Positions 33,501 through 44,078 of a stretch of DNA of 64,000 nt are shown here, one piece after another. The notes beneath the pieces are model-generated. The model worked only from the letters and a program-made list of their open reading frames with translations. It ran no database searches and had not been told where the DNA came from. Position numbers and translations under genes: made by a program. How positions within the stretch are numbered: position 1 is the first letter of the stretch; each line of letters begins with the position of its first letter. Source of the DNA: Akebia trifoliata (taxonomy: Eukaryota; Streptophyta; Magnoliopsida; Ranunculales; Lardizabalaceae); assembly GCA_017979445.1 (NCBI GenBank), contig CM030716.1, forward strand, positions 14,651,443-14,715,442, given 5' to 3'.

Positions 33501-36500
33501 TCCTACTGCTTTAAGGAAAGGTAGTAGAACTTGCACTAAGTACTCAATTGTTAATTTTGTGTCTTTTCATCGGATGTCACCTTCATTTTGCCAGTTTACA
33601 CTTTTCTCGTCTGCTATTTTTGTTCCTACTTCCTATATGCAAGCATTATCCTCTTTTGGGTGGAAGCTAGCTATGAATGAAGAGATTGTAGCCTTCATCA
33701 TAATCATACTAGGGACCTATCTCCACTTCCACTTGGAAAGTAGGTTGTGGGGTGTAAATGGGTGTATACAATCAAGTATCTTCTTGATGGATCTGTTAAG
33801 AGGTTGAAGACTCGCCTTGTAGCCAAAGGCTACACATAGACTTATAGGATTGATTACAGTAAGACTTTTTCTCTAGTGGCTCGCCTAAACTCTGTTAGAG
33901 ATCTTATTTATGTTGTAATGTGTTATGCTTAGCCCCTACATCAGTAAGATATTAAACGTGTCTTTCTACATGGAGATTTACAAGAGAAGGTATATATGGA
34001 GTAGCACCTGAATATGTTGACTCTGGTAAGACTAGACTAGAGTGTCGCCCACAGAAGGCAATCTATGAGTTGAAACATTTGTCTAGAGCTTGGTTTGAAA
34101 ATTTTAGCTTAGTTGTTCTCGCCTATGGATTTGTTAGGTCTACTACTGATCATTTAGTGTTTGTAAGGCACTCTTCTAGTAGAATTATTGTGTTGATAGT
34201 TTGTGGATGATATCATCATCACTACAAGTAATCCAAGTGGTATCTTAGATTTGAAGACTCATCTAGCCAAATAGTTTCACACTAAAGATTTGGGTCTTCA
34301 TCGCTATTTTTTGGATATTGAAGCAGCTCACTCCTGTGGATCCCACTATTAAGCTTGATGTTGAACAAGGGTAGATTTATCTTGATGGAAGGCATTACCG
34401 TAGGTTAGTTCGCAAACTAATCTACCTGACTATTACTCTCCAAGATATTATCTTTGTTGTGGGAGTAGTTAGCCAATTTATGCATGCTCCGAGACAAACT
34501 CATTGGGATATTGTATTTAGGATACTAAGGTATCTAAAAGGGTCACCAAGCAAATGATTATTGTACAAACCTTCACCTCTTATATCCATTACTAGCTTCT
34601 TATATGTTGATTGGGCAGGGAGCAGGCTTGATCGTAGATCTCCTTATGGGTATTGTACATTTGTAGGAGGTAATTTGGTGACTTGGCATAGTAAAAAACA
34701 GCAAGTTGTAACTCGTTCTAGTGTTGAAGTAAAATACAGGACGATGGCATATATTGCATGTGAGATGCTTTGGATTCAAAGTCTTCTAAAGGAGATGGGG
34801 ATTGCAGTTCTTACTTATATGCCTATGTATTGTGATAACTAGACTGCTAGCTTTATAACTAGTAATTCAATAACCCACGAGAGAACCAAGCATATTGAGG
34901 TTGATTTCCACTTTATTCGTGATATGGTAATGGCTAAGAAGATATCTACTCCCTATATCAAGTCAGAAAATCAATTACGAGATGTTCTCACAAAATCATT
35001 GTCTAGGAGTTCCTTTATTACTTTTTGTACTGACTGGGCAAGTCAAATTTATATGCTCCAGCTTGAGAGGGAGTGTTAGAGTTCTTATATAATGTCGTGT
35101 GGGCCCAATACTTAAGCCCACATGACCAAACCGCATGCTTTTAATATAAAAGAGAGGTTAAGCCCTATTAGGAGCAATTGACTCATTCTCTTCTCTATTT
35201 TCCTCCTCTCTTCAACCCTAATCTTCTAACAAGTTGTATATTCAATACTTTTCTATCTCTATTTAAAAATTGCATGCTCACAAAGCTTATGCCTTATGGC
35301 ATGCACCAAAAACTCAAGGCTTTGGCCAACGAAATGCCTTGCCTTGCCTCATGCCTCAACATTTACATGATATAAATCACTACCAAATTCAAAAGCCCTT
35401 GTAGTATCTCTTCACAAATCAATTGCAAATTTGAAAAAAGGAAATACTTACATCTCTAAATACCGCGTGAAGGTTAAAAATTCTAAGGTCAAGTTCAAGG
35501 CTTCGATCTTCAAGCCTTGAAAGATCTAAAACATCATTAATGAGTGTTGCTAAAAGGTTACTACTCTTTAGGATTGTTTCCACCATAAGGCGTTGTTCAG
35601 CTGTCAGTTCAGTTTCTTGCAATAAGGAACAAAGTGCAATAATCGCATGCATTGGGGTTCTCATCTCATGGTTCATAACTGCCAAGAAATCATTACGAGC
35701 ATGGATGGCTGTTTCTGCCTCTCTTCTTGCCAAATCTAGTGCAACATTTTGTTCCATAAGCATATCCCTTGCCCTCATAGATTCCTCCAAAATTGCGGCA
35801 TGAGATAGAGCAACTGCAACCTGCACCCAAAAAGATAATACCAAACATTTCCCAGAATTACCAAATAAAAATGAAATAAAACCACACACAAATTGGTACG
35901 GAAGTCCTGCCCAACTATATTTTGAAAAAAATGAACTGTAAGAAGAAATTCCACAACCCAATGAATATATTGAGTATATTACTTCCAATTTTATGTGACC
36001 AAAAGAATGGTAACCAATATATTTGAGTAAAAAGTAATAGGCAAAATTGCCATGTACACTGAAGGTCTCCAAATCTTACTTTTTCAGTTAATTCCACGCC
36101 TGAAAAGTTTACCGGGCTCAAATAAAAGATTTCGGAGTCTATCTCAATGCTCTATCCTCAGGATTGGTACAAGAAAAATCAAAAAACTGGTGGTTGGGCA
36201 TACGATAGTTTCTGGAGATTGAGAGATGTCCATGCCAATTTACAAAATAATAATGCCAAATGAAGAAACAAAACTGATAGAAGTAGTGCATTAGTTGCAT
36301 AAAGATAAAGTAAAAGGTCCCTAGAATTTGGAGTGGAGAGGAAGGACCACTATAAATGGCTAGGAAATACCATGAAGTGGCCATGGGCATTGGTTTATTA
36401 TCCATAAGGATGGAGACATCGATGAGGATGGTGTCCCTAGATTTGGAGTTGGATGGTCAAAGTGGAGGTCTATTTTTGAAGTGCTATGCCACCAATGCAT

Positions 36501-39500
36501 CCCAATAAAACCGAAAGGAAACACTTTGTAAGATGGCAATAAGACTGGCTATGCTTCATGGAGGTAAATTTTAGACAATCAAAGAAACAACATGCCTAGC
36601 AGAGATGAGGAAGCTAAAATGGATGAAAGGAAAACACTTTAAAAATAATGGGATTAGAAATTAACAAATTTGGGAAAATATAGTAGCCTACCAGGGTGCT
36701 AAATTAAGGGAAAGACAATCGAGATGGTTTGGTCATGTGCAATGAAGGTCTTACAAACCAGTTTGAAGGAAAATGTGCAAGTTGAAGGTTAGTGAAAAGC
36801 AAGACCAAAAAGATCATGGATCGCGGTGGTGAAAGCAGACGAACAAACTTGGATAAACAAAAGATATATCTTTAGACAAATTGAATGGATGAACAATATT
36901 TGTTCAACCAACAGACCCCACATTTTTGGGACAAGGCTTTGATGAAGATGATGATGACTAGTCCAAAACCATATCCTGGAAGCAAAGAGACCCAATATCA
37001 TGGAAATATTTTATTGTGAAAAACTGTGTCCACATTAGACTTAGCACAAGGCTGTTTTCCACACTTTTAGAATGTTGAGAGGCTTGTGAGATTATAAATT
37101 TAAGAAAAAGTAAGAACAGAACATCCTTTTCATTTAGGAAAGAAGGCAGTGGCTTGGAACAGTATTTAAGATATGATCCCCTTTGCAAGGTCTCAGCGGT
37201 GCACAAGACTACATTGAGACAATAGCTTGTTCTCTTCCAACAAAGGGGGCAGAAAAGTTTCTCTTTATACATAGAAAAACACTTTCCATCTTGACTCTTA
37301 CCATAGCATATCGTTCAACCAGAGAACTAGGATCACTCAGAAGCAACTTGTAGTGTAGTCAGTAAAACTAGCTAGATCATCTTTTTGAGAATAAATTTCA
37401 GCCAAAAAATCCCATATTTCTTTTCTTTTCTTTAGAAATAACAACACAACTGATATTAGGCTGCATCAAATTAGGACGCCATCCCAATCCACGTGAGATG
37501 GATCAACTATAGGTTCCCTTTTTCAAATCAATGATTTATCCAAGCTTTCCTCGACTACCAATATACAACTTAATTGACTAAAACCACTTTCTCCCATGCC
37601 GTCCATTTGACAAGATATAACGACATCCAGCAAGGCTGTTAAAAAAGCATCCGGGCGGTGTCGTAAAAAACATTGTAACCAATAGTTGTCCCCCAATCCT
37701 GACCCTATATCCATATAATAAAAAAGGAAGGTTTTCCCCTCAATGTTTATCTTCCCCCCACAAAGACTGGTTGGGATTCACTCCTAACACGAATTTAGAG
37801 GAAAACTCTCCACTTTATTGACTTTTCTCTTCTCCCCCTTTCCAAGAATACCCCTCCAACTGTACTCCCTTTCCCTTCTACCCTCCCTTTCCAAGAATAC
37901 TCCTTCAACTTTATATATTGCCTTTTCTCTTCTAACCACCCCCCCCCCCAAAGTTTATTCACTTTCCTCTTCTCCTCCTTTCCCTATAATATCCTCCAAG
38001 CCTTTCCTCTTCTACTCCGTTAACCCCAAAGAGGATGCCCATTTGTGGTTATTAAGCAGATCTGTGAAATTTGCAGTTTCGATCATCCACAAGGCCTATC
38101 GGACATAAGATTAATCCCTGGAAAAATGACCTTGCAGGTTGCAATAGATCCCTCAATCTATTTATCTGATACCATGTAAAAACTAGAACAGGTTAAAAGT
38201 CAGAGAACATAAAAGAAGAAAAAGATTGAAAAGAACTTCTTAGAGTTAGTATATCACACGTAGCATCAACGGTTTCCTTTATATCTATTTCAATTATAGT
38301 AAAACTTGTAAAACAGGGAAGAGACATATACACCCTTAAACTAAATGAAAATTAACAAAATAAGAAAATAACCCACTTACATAACCTAAAACTCGAAATA
38401 ATTGAAGAAGCTATCATTACAGTAAAAGAAAATGACATATTGTACATTCTGACACTTGTAAGACCCATAGTATGTTTCGTATATGTAATTTGCTTATTTC
38501 AGATCCAGTACTCCACATAGAAGCAGTTCACTTAATCAACATGGAAGAACATCAACAAATTGATATTTCACAAAGCCACTCTAAAATCTCTAGTTCTAGT
38601 GGAAACAGAAGACATGGGGAGTTGGTTCAAACCTGATCAGCAACCACTTCAACAAGCTCCAACTCATGGACACGCCATTGTCTCGCACTGTCTGAGGGAA
38701 GCATCAAAACCATCAATGCATAGCGTTTTGTTGAAAGCTCTGGCCAATCATTAATTTGGAAATTTGAGAGATGTAAAAGCGGGACACGCACGGCAACAAC
38801 CTCCCCGGGTGTATATTTTCCTGTAAGAGGTCGAAGTCTTGCCACTGGGCAATTCGGTGATATTTTAACTGCACGGTTGCTGCTAAATACTTGATTTATC
38901 ACGGGAAGCTGAATAGGTACAGTAAATCCAACAGGGTCCTGGTGTCGAAGAGTGTAGGAAAGTTGAAGCTCCAAACCAGTACGTGTTGGCATCCACAATG
39001 CACATTCCTCTAATGCCAAAGTTCTACCCAACTCAATAAGAGTGGTCTGCAATATGGTTTGTCTATCAAGGGTGCTTCTAATCTCATGAGTTAGCATTCT
39101 GACATGCCTTCCTGTTTCTTCCTGCGTACGAATCATGCCCATCTCCCGATCAAGCTCGGCAGCCTTGTTTTTCAAAAATAATTCTCGGGTTTTCACACTC
39201 AACAAATCGGGAATTATGTGCACAAGCATAAGGGCCGTTGCACATGACACGGCAGCAGTCAAAACTTTTGCCGTGGTCATTACAACTACTACGGTTCTCG
39301 AATGCACGCTGAAAGTCCATAAATTAATAAGGTGTGTTGCTCCACAAAGAACAATGAAAGCGCCAAATTGCACGAGTACCCATCTATATGGAAAAACTGC
39401 AGATTTCTTTACAAAGTAGATTAACTCCAAAGGGATGGAAAAATAAGCTAGTGTAATGAAGAAGTCCGAAATGTATTGGTATTTCATCAACAAGTCATCA

Positions 39501-39538
39501 GCTGGCCATTGTGGCTCAAAGCAGTTGCAAGACTCCAT
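27232..39538 (-). CDS. ETR1: Ethylene receptor, ETR1 type (six coding exons)
   Basis: Membrane ethylene receptor and histidine kinase; the family acts at the ER with a copper cofactor and represses ethylene responses through CTR1 when no hormone is bound. Exons: 39538-38633, 35820-35452, 29581-29315, 29226-29105, 28949-28752, 27586-27232, with GT-AG introns throughout, giving 2217 nt and 738 residues, the length of Arabidopsis ETR1. Visible: Cys4 and Cys6 (dimer disulfides), three hydrophobic helices within about residues 20-115, copper-ligand Cys65 and His69, a GAF region around 158-307, phospho-acceptor His353, N box at Asn470, G1 box 517-521, G2 box 545-549, and a receiver with Asp618, Asp619, Asp661 and Lys714. 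The start is the MESCNC motif typical of subfamily 1. The C-terminal receiver separates it from ERS1, and the complete kinase boxes from the ETR2/EIN4 group. Introns are enlarged by transposons but the coding sequence is unbroken. Identification is very secure. Confidence 0.97.
27711..27925 (+). repeat. Direct duplication across the Helitron 5' boundary
   Basis: GAGATCATGG.TTCAAATCCA followed by GCTTACCCAC and TTCGACTAGTTGTCAATCTA occurs at about 27711 and again at about 27852. Each copy joins the same flank to a TC(T)ATxTAATAA start, so either the insertion site was duplicated or two related insertions sit in tandem. Confidence 0.75.
27769..28334 (+). mobile_element. Non-autonomous Helitron-like element in ETR1 intron 5
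   Basis: Starts TCTATATAATAA directly after an A, and ends with a perfect CATGCC-TAC-GGCATG hairpin, eight bases, then CTAG followed by T. These are the Helitron hallmarks: 5' TC, 3' hairpin plus CTRR, insertion between A and T, no target duplication. The interior is pyrimidine-rich with repeated CCCCTCCAACTTTATTATCT-like units; no Rep/helicase is coded. Confidence 0.75.
28752..28949 (-). CDS. ETR1: ETR1 coding exon 5 (residues 555-621)
   Basis: End of the kinase domain ([15 protein letters not shown]) and start of the receiver with the acidic pair Asp618-Asp619. Both ends split a codon after the second base: Arg555 and Gly621. Confidence 0.95.
29105..29226 (-). CDS. ETR1: ETR1 coding exon 4 (residues 515-555)
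   Basis: Codes the G1 box DSGSG (517-521), the F-box-like KLFNKF and the G2 box GGSGLGLA. It ends two bases into the Arg555 codon, with donor GT at 29104-29103. The intron before it is only 88 bp. Confidence 0.95.
29315..29581 (-). CDS. ETR1: ETR1 coding exon 3 (residues 426-514)
   Basis: First part of the kinase ATP-binding domain. The N box reads [13 protein letters not shown], with Asn470. The acceptor is TTGCAG above 29581; the donor at 29314 reads GTTGGT, a weaker but GT-starting site. 267 nt, phase 0. Confidence 0.95.
30303..30463 (+). repeat. 5' LTR of the copia element
   Basis: 161 bp, TGTTAAGAG...CTTCTAACA. TTTTAATATAAAAGAGA serves as a TATA region. It differs from the 3' LTR at a modest number of sites and a few small gaps, so the insertion is not very recent. 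Confidence 0.93.
30476..31632 (+). repeat. Tandem duplication of the copia leader, about 570 bp per unit
   Basis: 30476-31042 and 31043-31632 repeat each other in full: ACTTCTACCATTAGATCT, GGGATTAGGTGTTTGAGG, an A run, and clusters of GTGAACAGT / GTGAATAGT. The second copy ends in TTTTTGTGCAG, which looks like a splice acceptor in front of gag. Confidence 0.88.
31640..31960 (+). pseudogene. Copia gag 3' remnant with zinc knuckle
   Basis: A Gly/Arg-rich stretch ([15 protein letters not shown]) is followed by [14 protein letters not shown], an intact CCHC knuckle near 31770-31808. Stops follow. The capsid part of gag is missing between leader and knuckle. Confidence 0.8.
32030..33000 (+). pseudogene. 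Copia protease and integrase remnant
   Basis: The protease motif reads [11 protein letters not shown] where the active form has D-S-G, so the catalytic Asp is lost. Then [25 protein letters not shown] (GAG_pre-integrase), [18 protein letters not shown] and [11 protein letters not shown] of the integrase core. Frameshifts and stops throughout. Confidence 0.88.
33223..35060 (+). pseudogene. Copia RT and RNase H remnant
   Basis: The linker 33223-33620 is Ser/Pro-rich. RT starts near 33655 ([12 protein letters not shown]), then LVAKGYT, a [11 protein letters not shown] motif, FLHGDLQE, and FVDDIIIT at about 34200 reached only by a frameshift. RNase [44 protein letters not shown], then [15 protein letters not shown] and LTKSL. 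Several stops. Confidence 0.9.
35074..35231 (+). repeat. 3' LTR of the copia element
   Basis: 158 bp, TGTTAGAG...CTTCTAACA, followed by the target duplication AGTTG. Confidence 0.93.
35452..35820 (-). CDS. ETR1: ETR1 coding exon 2 (residues 303-425)
   Basis: Codes the coiled linker and dimerisation/phosphoacceptor domain. The H box carries His353 within NHEMRTP. The acceptor is TGCAG just above 35820; the donor at 35451 reads GTAAGT. Length is 369 nt, phase 0 at both ends. Confidence 0.96.
36520..36965 (+). pseudogene. LINE reverse transcriptase C-terminal fragment
   Basis: Pieces [11 protein letters not shown], then [31 protein letters not shown] and finally [14 protein letters not shown] match the 3' end of plant LINE ORF2 (EMRMLRWM, LRWFGHV, then ATGATGATG tail). 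Truncated at the 5' side, as is usual for LINE copies, and with stops. Confidence 0.75.
37700..38040 (+). mobile_element. Helitron-related fragment in ETR1 intron 1
   Basis: Begins ATCCATATAATAAAAAAGG and has the same CCCCTCCAACT...CTTTCCTCTTCT units and AAAGAGGATGCCCAT stretch as the element at 27769-28334. The terminal hairpin and CTAG are not seen, so the 3' end is lost or changed. Confidence 0.55.
38633..39538 (-). CDS. ETR1: ETR1 coding exon 1 (residues 1-302)
   Basis: Codes the whole ethylene sensor: short N-terminus with Cys4 and Cys6, three transmembrane helices with Cys65 and His69, and the GAF domain. It ends after the codons for ADQ, and the donor GT lies at 38632-38631 (phase 0). 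The same junction is known in other ETR1 genes. Confidence 0.96.
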
Positions 39539-39576
39539 CTTATAGAAACAACCTCAAACAAGAACTCCTTACATAC
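39539..39576 (-). other. ETR1 5' leader next to the start codon, after a likely intron acceptor
   Basis: On the minus strand a pyrimidine run followed by CACAG stands 38 bases before the ATG (AG at 39578-39577), a good acceptor. Introns in the 5' leader are known in ETR1 genes, so the leader is probably spliced here. The same bases, AG then GTATGT, could also be read as a donor, so the call is not certain. Confidence 0.5.
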
Positions 39577-39754
39577 CTGTGGAAGAAAATGTAATAAATG
39601 TAAAAAACCTACTTAGGAACATAAAAATAAGAGAGTTTTGACATGGTTCGATGATAGACAACCTATTGTAAATTGAAGAAATGCACACAGGAAATCATAC
39701 AGCCCTTCTCATAAACAAAAAAACTTAAAATAATAAAGAAAGATGAGGGAAAAA

Positions 39755-39784
<30 letters not shown>

Positions 39785-39785
<1 letters not shown>

Positions 39786-40156
39786 GGATTAGGATCCGTA
39801 TACACATAAAGCTACAACATGTTTTGTCTAATATGGGCAAAAATGTTTGGAATGGGCTGTTTTTTTGTGAGGATGATCTCTATGGTGAGGAGATCATCCT
39901 TGCCAAAAATCAGCCCATTATGAAACTTCTAGCTCCATGTTTACAAGTTGAAAAATTTTAGACCGTCCAATTTTTATAAATCACTTTTGATGGGGTTAGA
40001 AGTTTTGGAATGGAATGATTTTTTGCAAGGATAATCCCCTCACCACAGAGATCATCCTCACAAAAAATCAGCCCATTCCAAATCTTTTTACCATATAAGA
40101 CAAAAATGTCGTAGCTTTATGAGTAGCTTTATGTGTCTACAGAACCCCACCCATAT
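39785..40156. mobile_element. Double-hairpin MITE, copy g
   Basis: Between TATATATA tracts. Outer arms GTATACACATAAAGCTACAA and the inverse TAGCTTTATGTGTCTAC. Two hairpins with the GTGAGGATGATC core are separated by the GACCGTCCAATTTTT spacer. It lies upstream of the ETR1 start, within the candidate leader intron. Confidence 0.85.
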
Positions 40157-40922
40157 ATATATACACATGAGAAAAGTAATGAAATGAAGAATCAAGAGCC
40201 AGTAACATACAGAATGATGTTAAATCAAGGAAAAATAAATGTGCAGTTTTTTTATACAGCATTGTAAATAAGCTTTTTTGGTCTTTTTTTCCTTTGTAGA
40301 TTATCATACCTCCTTGGCTTATAATAAATTCAATAACAAAAAATAAAATAATATCCAACCTGAAGTCTATAATAGAACTGTTACCCATTTAAAACAAAAA
40401 TTATTCATTTGCAACAACGAAGGTATCATTTGCAATTAATGAGATTTCAATGAAATAAAAAATAAAACTGCTAGCCATAAATAATAAACTTTGTTTATCC
40501 ACAATAAAACATAATTGAGAAGAAGTGCAAGAGATTTCATTAGACATGGAAAAAACCAAGAAGCTTCCCAAGGGGTAAAGGACAACTATTTGCCAGCTAA
40601 CCAAACTATATAAACACCTCTCACCTTAACAAGGCTACCCACCAAAGGCCAATGATACAAACCAACTTACAATATTCACTATCTTTTCTCATAATCAACG
40701 AACCACACCCGTATACAAAATCCTCAGAAAATGCACCTGAACTAGGGGGTGAATCTTGTACCAGAACAATTTCTCTTTGACCACCAATATGATATCATCG
40801 AAACTATCCTCAACCCCCTCAAAGCTCCTTCAATTTCTCTTTTCAAAACACTTACTGCAAAAGGTAACTTCCTCCAAGTAATATTTGCTCTTGTATTAGA
40901 AGCACCGTCGAATTAAAAGAAT

Positions 40923-41063
40923 TGTAAAAGAAGATAAGTCAAGTCCCAGTGAGGGCTTGGCAGGGTATTTATAATAATCAAAGTGAATGGACATAAATGC
41001 TCTTACAGAGAAAAACTAAAAACATAACATAAAGACGTAAAACTAAACATAACATATTCCAAT
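40923..41063 (-). repeat. 3' LTR of the upstream copia element
   Basis: Shares TAAAACTAAACATAACATAT, GAGGGCTTGGCA and GGTATTTATAAT with 46292-46432. GTATTTATAATAAT is the TATA region read in reverse. Confidence 0.88.
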
Positions 41064-42898
41064 ACTCCCCCTCAAGCTAGTGCAAATATATCAACTATGC
41101 CCAACTTAACAAAATGAGAGTTGGTAACAGAAGGACCTACAGACTTCATAAGCATGTCGGCAAGTTGATCTAAAAAAGATACGAATAATGTCTGAAGAGC
41201 ATCAGATCGAACTTTCTCTCTGAGAAAGTGAACATCAAATTCCATATGCTTGGTTCACTCATGAAGGACAAGGTTAGAAACAAGCAAAATAGCAAACGTG
41301 TTGTCACAAAACAATGTGGAAGAACCAGAAACAGAAAATACTACCTCCGTCAGCAAATATCGAAGTCAAATAAACTCATATTTGCCAAGGGTCATAGCTC
41401 GATACCCAATTTCAACAAAAAAACGAGAAATCACATTTTGTCTCTTACTTTTCCATAAGATCAGGTTACCACCATGGAAAGTACAGAAACCAGAGGCAGA
41501 CCTCCTATCCATAATAGAACTAGCTTAATCAACGTCAATGAAGTAGGACAAATGAGATTAAGCAGTGGATAAATAAAAAAGGTCAAGACATGGACGCAAC
41601 TTCAAATAGTGAAATATACAATAAAGCATCAAGGTAAGAAGTGCGTGGAGCATGCATGATCAGACTGATCACACTAATCGAAAAAGGTCAAATCTGGTCT
41701 AGTGTTAGTCAAATAAATCAAGTGGCCTTCAAATCATCGTCAGATTTGACATGAAAACGATGATTCTGATCCATAGGAGGAGAAGCTGGACAATAACCAA
41801 GCATACTAATATCCTTAAGAAGATCCAATGTGTATTTGCGTTAAAATAACGAAATACCACGATGTGAGCAGGTCACTTCTATCCCCAAGAAGTACTTAAG
41901 AGGACCAAGTCCTTAACCTCAAAAGTACGACCCAATATCATCTATACCCTGTCAACGCTCTAAGCAACATCTCCAGTCAAAATAATATCATCCACATAAA
42001 CTAGAACAACAGCACAACGACCATCAAATCCTCGACAAACAAAGCATATATGATCTGAGTGGCATCTAAAAAACTCCATAGATAAAATAACTTCAGAAAA
42101 GCATTGAAACTAGGCTCGCAAAGACTGCTTCAGGCCATATAGAGATTTGAGAAGATGACATACCTTCCCAAAATACTCCCCTTGAAGACGAAATCCAGGA
42201 CGGGGTCCATATAGATAACCTCAGTCAAATCGCCATTTAAAAAAGCATTCTTCACATTGAATTAGTGAAGAGACTATGAGTATCATGCAATTACAGAGAT
42301 AAGGAGGCGAACAGTAAAAAATTGAGCTACAGAGACAAATGCAGCACCAAAATCCTTTCCTAAAGTCTGTGTTAATCCCTTAACAATTATGAGGACCTTG
42401 TATCGATCAACGATGCCAAACGCGAGATACTTGAAAATGAAAATCCATTAACAACCAACAATCTGCTCCCCAAAAGGAAGGGGAACAAGCTCCCAAGTAT
42501 GATTATTCTACAAAGCATCCATTTCTACAAGTCTACAGAAGATCTCATAAAACCTCCAAAACAAACTGGAAAACTCAAATAGAATCAGTATTAGCAAGGT
42601 AGACCTGATAAGAAGGAAAGAGTCTCTACTAGGAAACAAACTGGGCAATAGGATGATCAATAACACACCCCCGCTTACCTTTGCAAAGTGTAATAGGTAA
42701 GTGAGAGTCGGATATAGAAATGATAGGAACAAGGGTAGAAGAGAATATACTTAAGTCCAAGGAAGAGGTTGCTAAGGTTGAAGAGGGGCGAGGGAGACGA
42801 GAGTCCTGTAAAAAAGATGTGACACGAAAGTAGGGAATATTTTCAAAAAAAATAACATCAAGAAAATGTACGACATGATGAAAAACATGATCATAACA
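41064..42898 (-). pseudogene. Copia RT and RNase H remnant (upstream element)
   Basis: Minus-strand pieces correspond to the copia RT and RNase H in the expected order below the integrase, for example the YVDDI-type region near 41990 (ATTTTGAC / CATCCACATAAACTAG on the plus strand). Frames are heavily broken. Called from position plus partial motifs. Confidence 0.65.
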
Positions 42899-43677
42899 CT
42901 AATACCATTTTGACATAGAGGAGTAACCCAAGAAAACACATCGAATGGCTTTGTCATCTAATTTCGTGTGATGAATGATCATGTCCTGAACAAGACAAGT
43001 GCATTCAAAGACTATGGGTGTAATAGGAAAGAGGGTGCTATCAGGACAAAGAACATGCAGAGGTACCTGTCCCCCCCTAAGGTGCGACTCAGAACACGAA
43101 TAAGAAGAAAAATCGTAGTAAGGACCGTTATATTCCAATATAACCTAGGAGCATGCATTCATCGGTAGAAAATGTTTATAAAGTGGCGTTTCTTGCATTC
43201 TGTCATCCTGTTCTGCTTAGGAGTATAAAGATAAGTCAACTAGTGGAGCATACCAAACTCATGAAAGTGAGAATGAATCCCATCAGAAATATATTCCCCT
43301 CCATTTTCAGACCAAAGAGATTTTATAGTGATGTACTAAGTCTGAATCATTTTAAGAAAATTAACAAAAATAAGAGGCACTTCAAAACGAGACCTTATCA
43401 AATAAACTTAATTTTAACGAGAATAGTCATCTATAAATGTAACATAATACTGATGACCAACAAAAGCAATAATAGGAAAAGGCCCCCACACATCAGAATG
43501 AACTAAATCAAATATTGTATCAAACCGATGCATAAGAGGAATAAAAGAAGTACGTGTATGTTTAGAAAGCTCACACATGAAGCACTGAACCTTGTGCCCA
43601 CTACAAGAATTTTTTAAAGCAGAAAATAAAGATCGTAAGTGTTGAAAATTAGCATGTCCAAAACGAGCATGCCACAA
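42899..43677 (-). pseudogene. Copia integrase remnant (upstream element)
   Basis: Minus strand: WHARFGHANFQHLRSL, C-x2-C in CFMCELSKHTRTSF, HSDVWGPFPI, FVGHQYYVTFIDDYSR; then CIPRW-like remains, PITPIVFECTCLV, DDKAIRCVFLGYSSMSKWY at the C-terminal end. Stops and frameshifts lie between the blocks. Confidence 0.88.
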
Positions 43678-43758
43678 ATCTAAAGACTAAGAAGAAGAAA
43701 AAGTATGACTCCAAGATGAAAGAAGTAGTATGCGAACGTCCAAACAAGTATAGTCCAT

Positions 43759-43987
43759 ATGGTTTTTAAACTCGATATTTCATTTCGTCTTGTCCAGGTC
43801 CGATACTAAGTCGTCTCAGACGAGTTTTCCGATACGTTTGAGACATCTCGTGAGTCAAATCAAAAAAATGAACATGAGTCATAAATCTCGGTCAAAAAAT
43901 GACTTTGTGAGTTGGTCTCATTCAACTCTAATACCGAGTTAACTCAGGCGATACGTCTCGATCTCAGACAAGTTTAAAAACCGTGAC
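43759..43987. mobile_element. MITE inserted in the upstream copia element
   Basis: 229 bp with ends ATGGTTTTTAAACTCG and, inverted, GTCACGGTTTTTAAACTTG, flanked by AGTCCAT (43752-43758, 43988-43994), extending to 8 of 9 bases. The interior has repeated GAGTC / GTCTCA motifs. A 9-bp-type duplication would fit a Mutator-like MITE. It splits integrase from protease. Confidence 0.75.
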
Positions 43988-44078
43988 AGTCCATCCCGCT
44001 CATACCCCTTACCAAAAATTCTCCTCGAAGTCAGATTCTGAAAGATACAATGAATAGGAAAAAAGGTTACTAAACAAT

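Larger units (their letters stand above)
30303..35231 (+). mobile_element. Complete but decayed Ty1-copia retrotransposon in ETR1 intron 2
   Basis: LTRs 30303-30463 and 35074-35231, target duplication AGTTG at 30298-30302 and 35232-35236, primer-binding site TGGTATTAGAAC at 30464, and a purine tract GCTTGAGAGGGAG before the 3' LTR. The coding order gag, protease, integrase, RT, RNase H is that of copia. It lies antisense to the receptor gene. Frameshifts and stops occur in all domains, so it is not autonomous now. Confidence 0.95.
29582..35451 (-). other. ETR1 coding intron 2, enlarged by a copia element
   Basis: 5870-bp phase-0 intron. Removing the copia element and one copy of its target duplication leaves about 936 bp. 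The remaining parts 29582-30297 and 35237-35451 are AT-rich, with no other element securely recognised. Confidence 0.9.
35821..38632 (-). other. ETR1 coding intron 1
   Basis: 2812-bp phase-0 intron. It contains a LINE tail (36520-36965) and a Helitron-related block (37700-38040). The rest is AT-rich with no recognised element. Confidence 0.9.

Noticed and set aside
33223..33807. 194-codon frame considered as a separate gene
   Set aside because: It is the Ser/Pro linker plus the RT start of the intron 2 copia element, and is included there.
36139..37272. Minus-strand frames of 70-104 codons in ETR1 intron 1, considered as extra ETR1 exons
   Set aside because: The flanking exons join in phase without them, the receptor family has no sequence at this point, and part of the stretch is antisense to a LINE tail.
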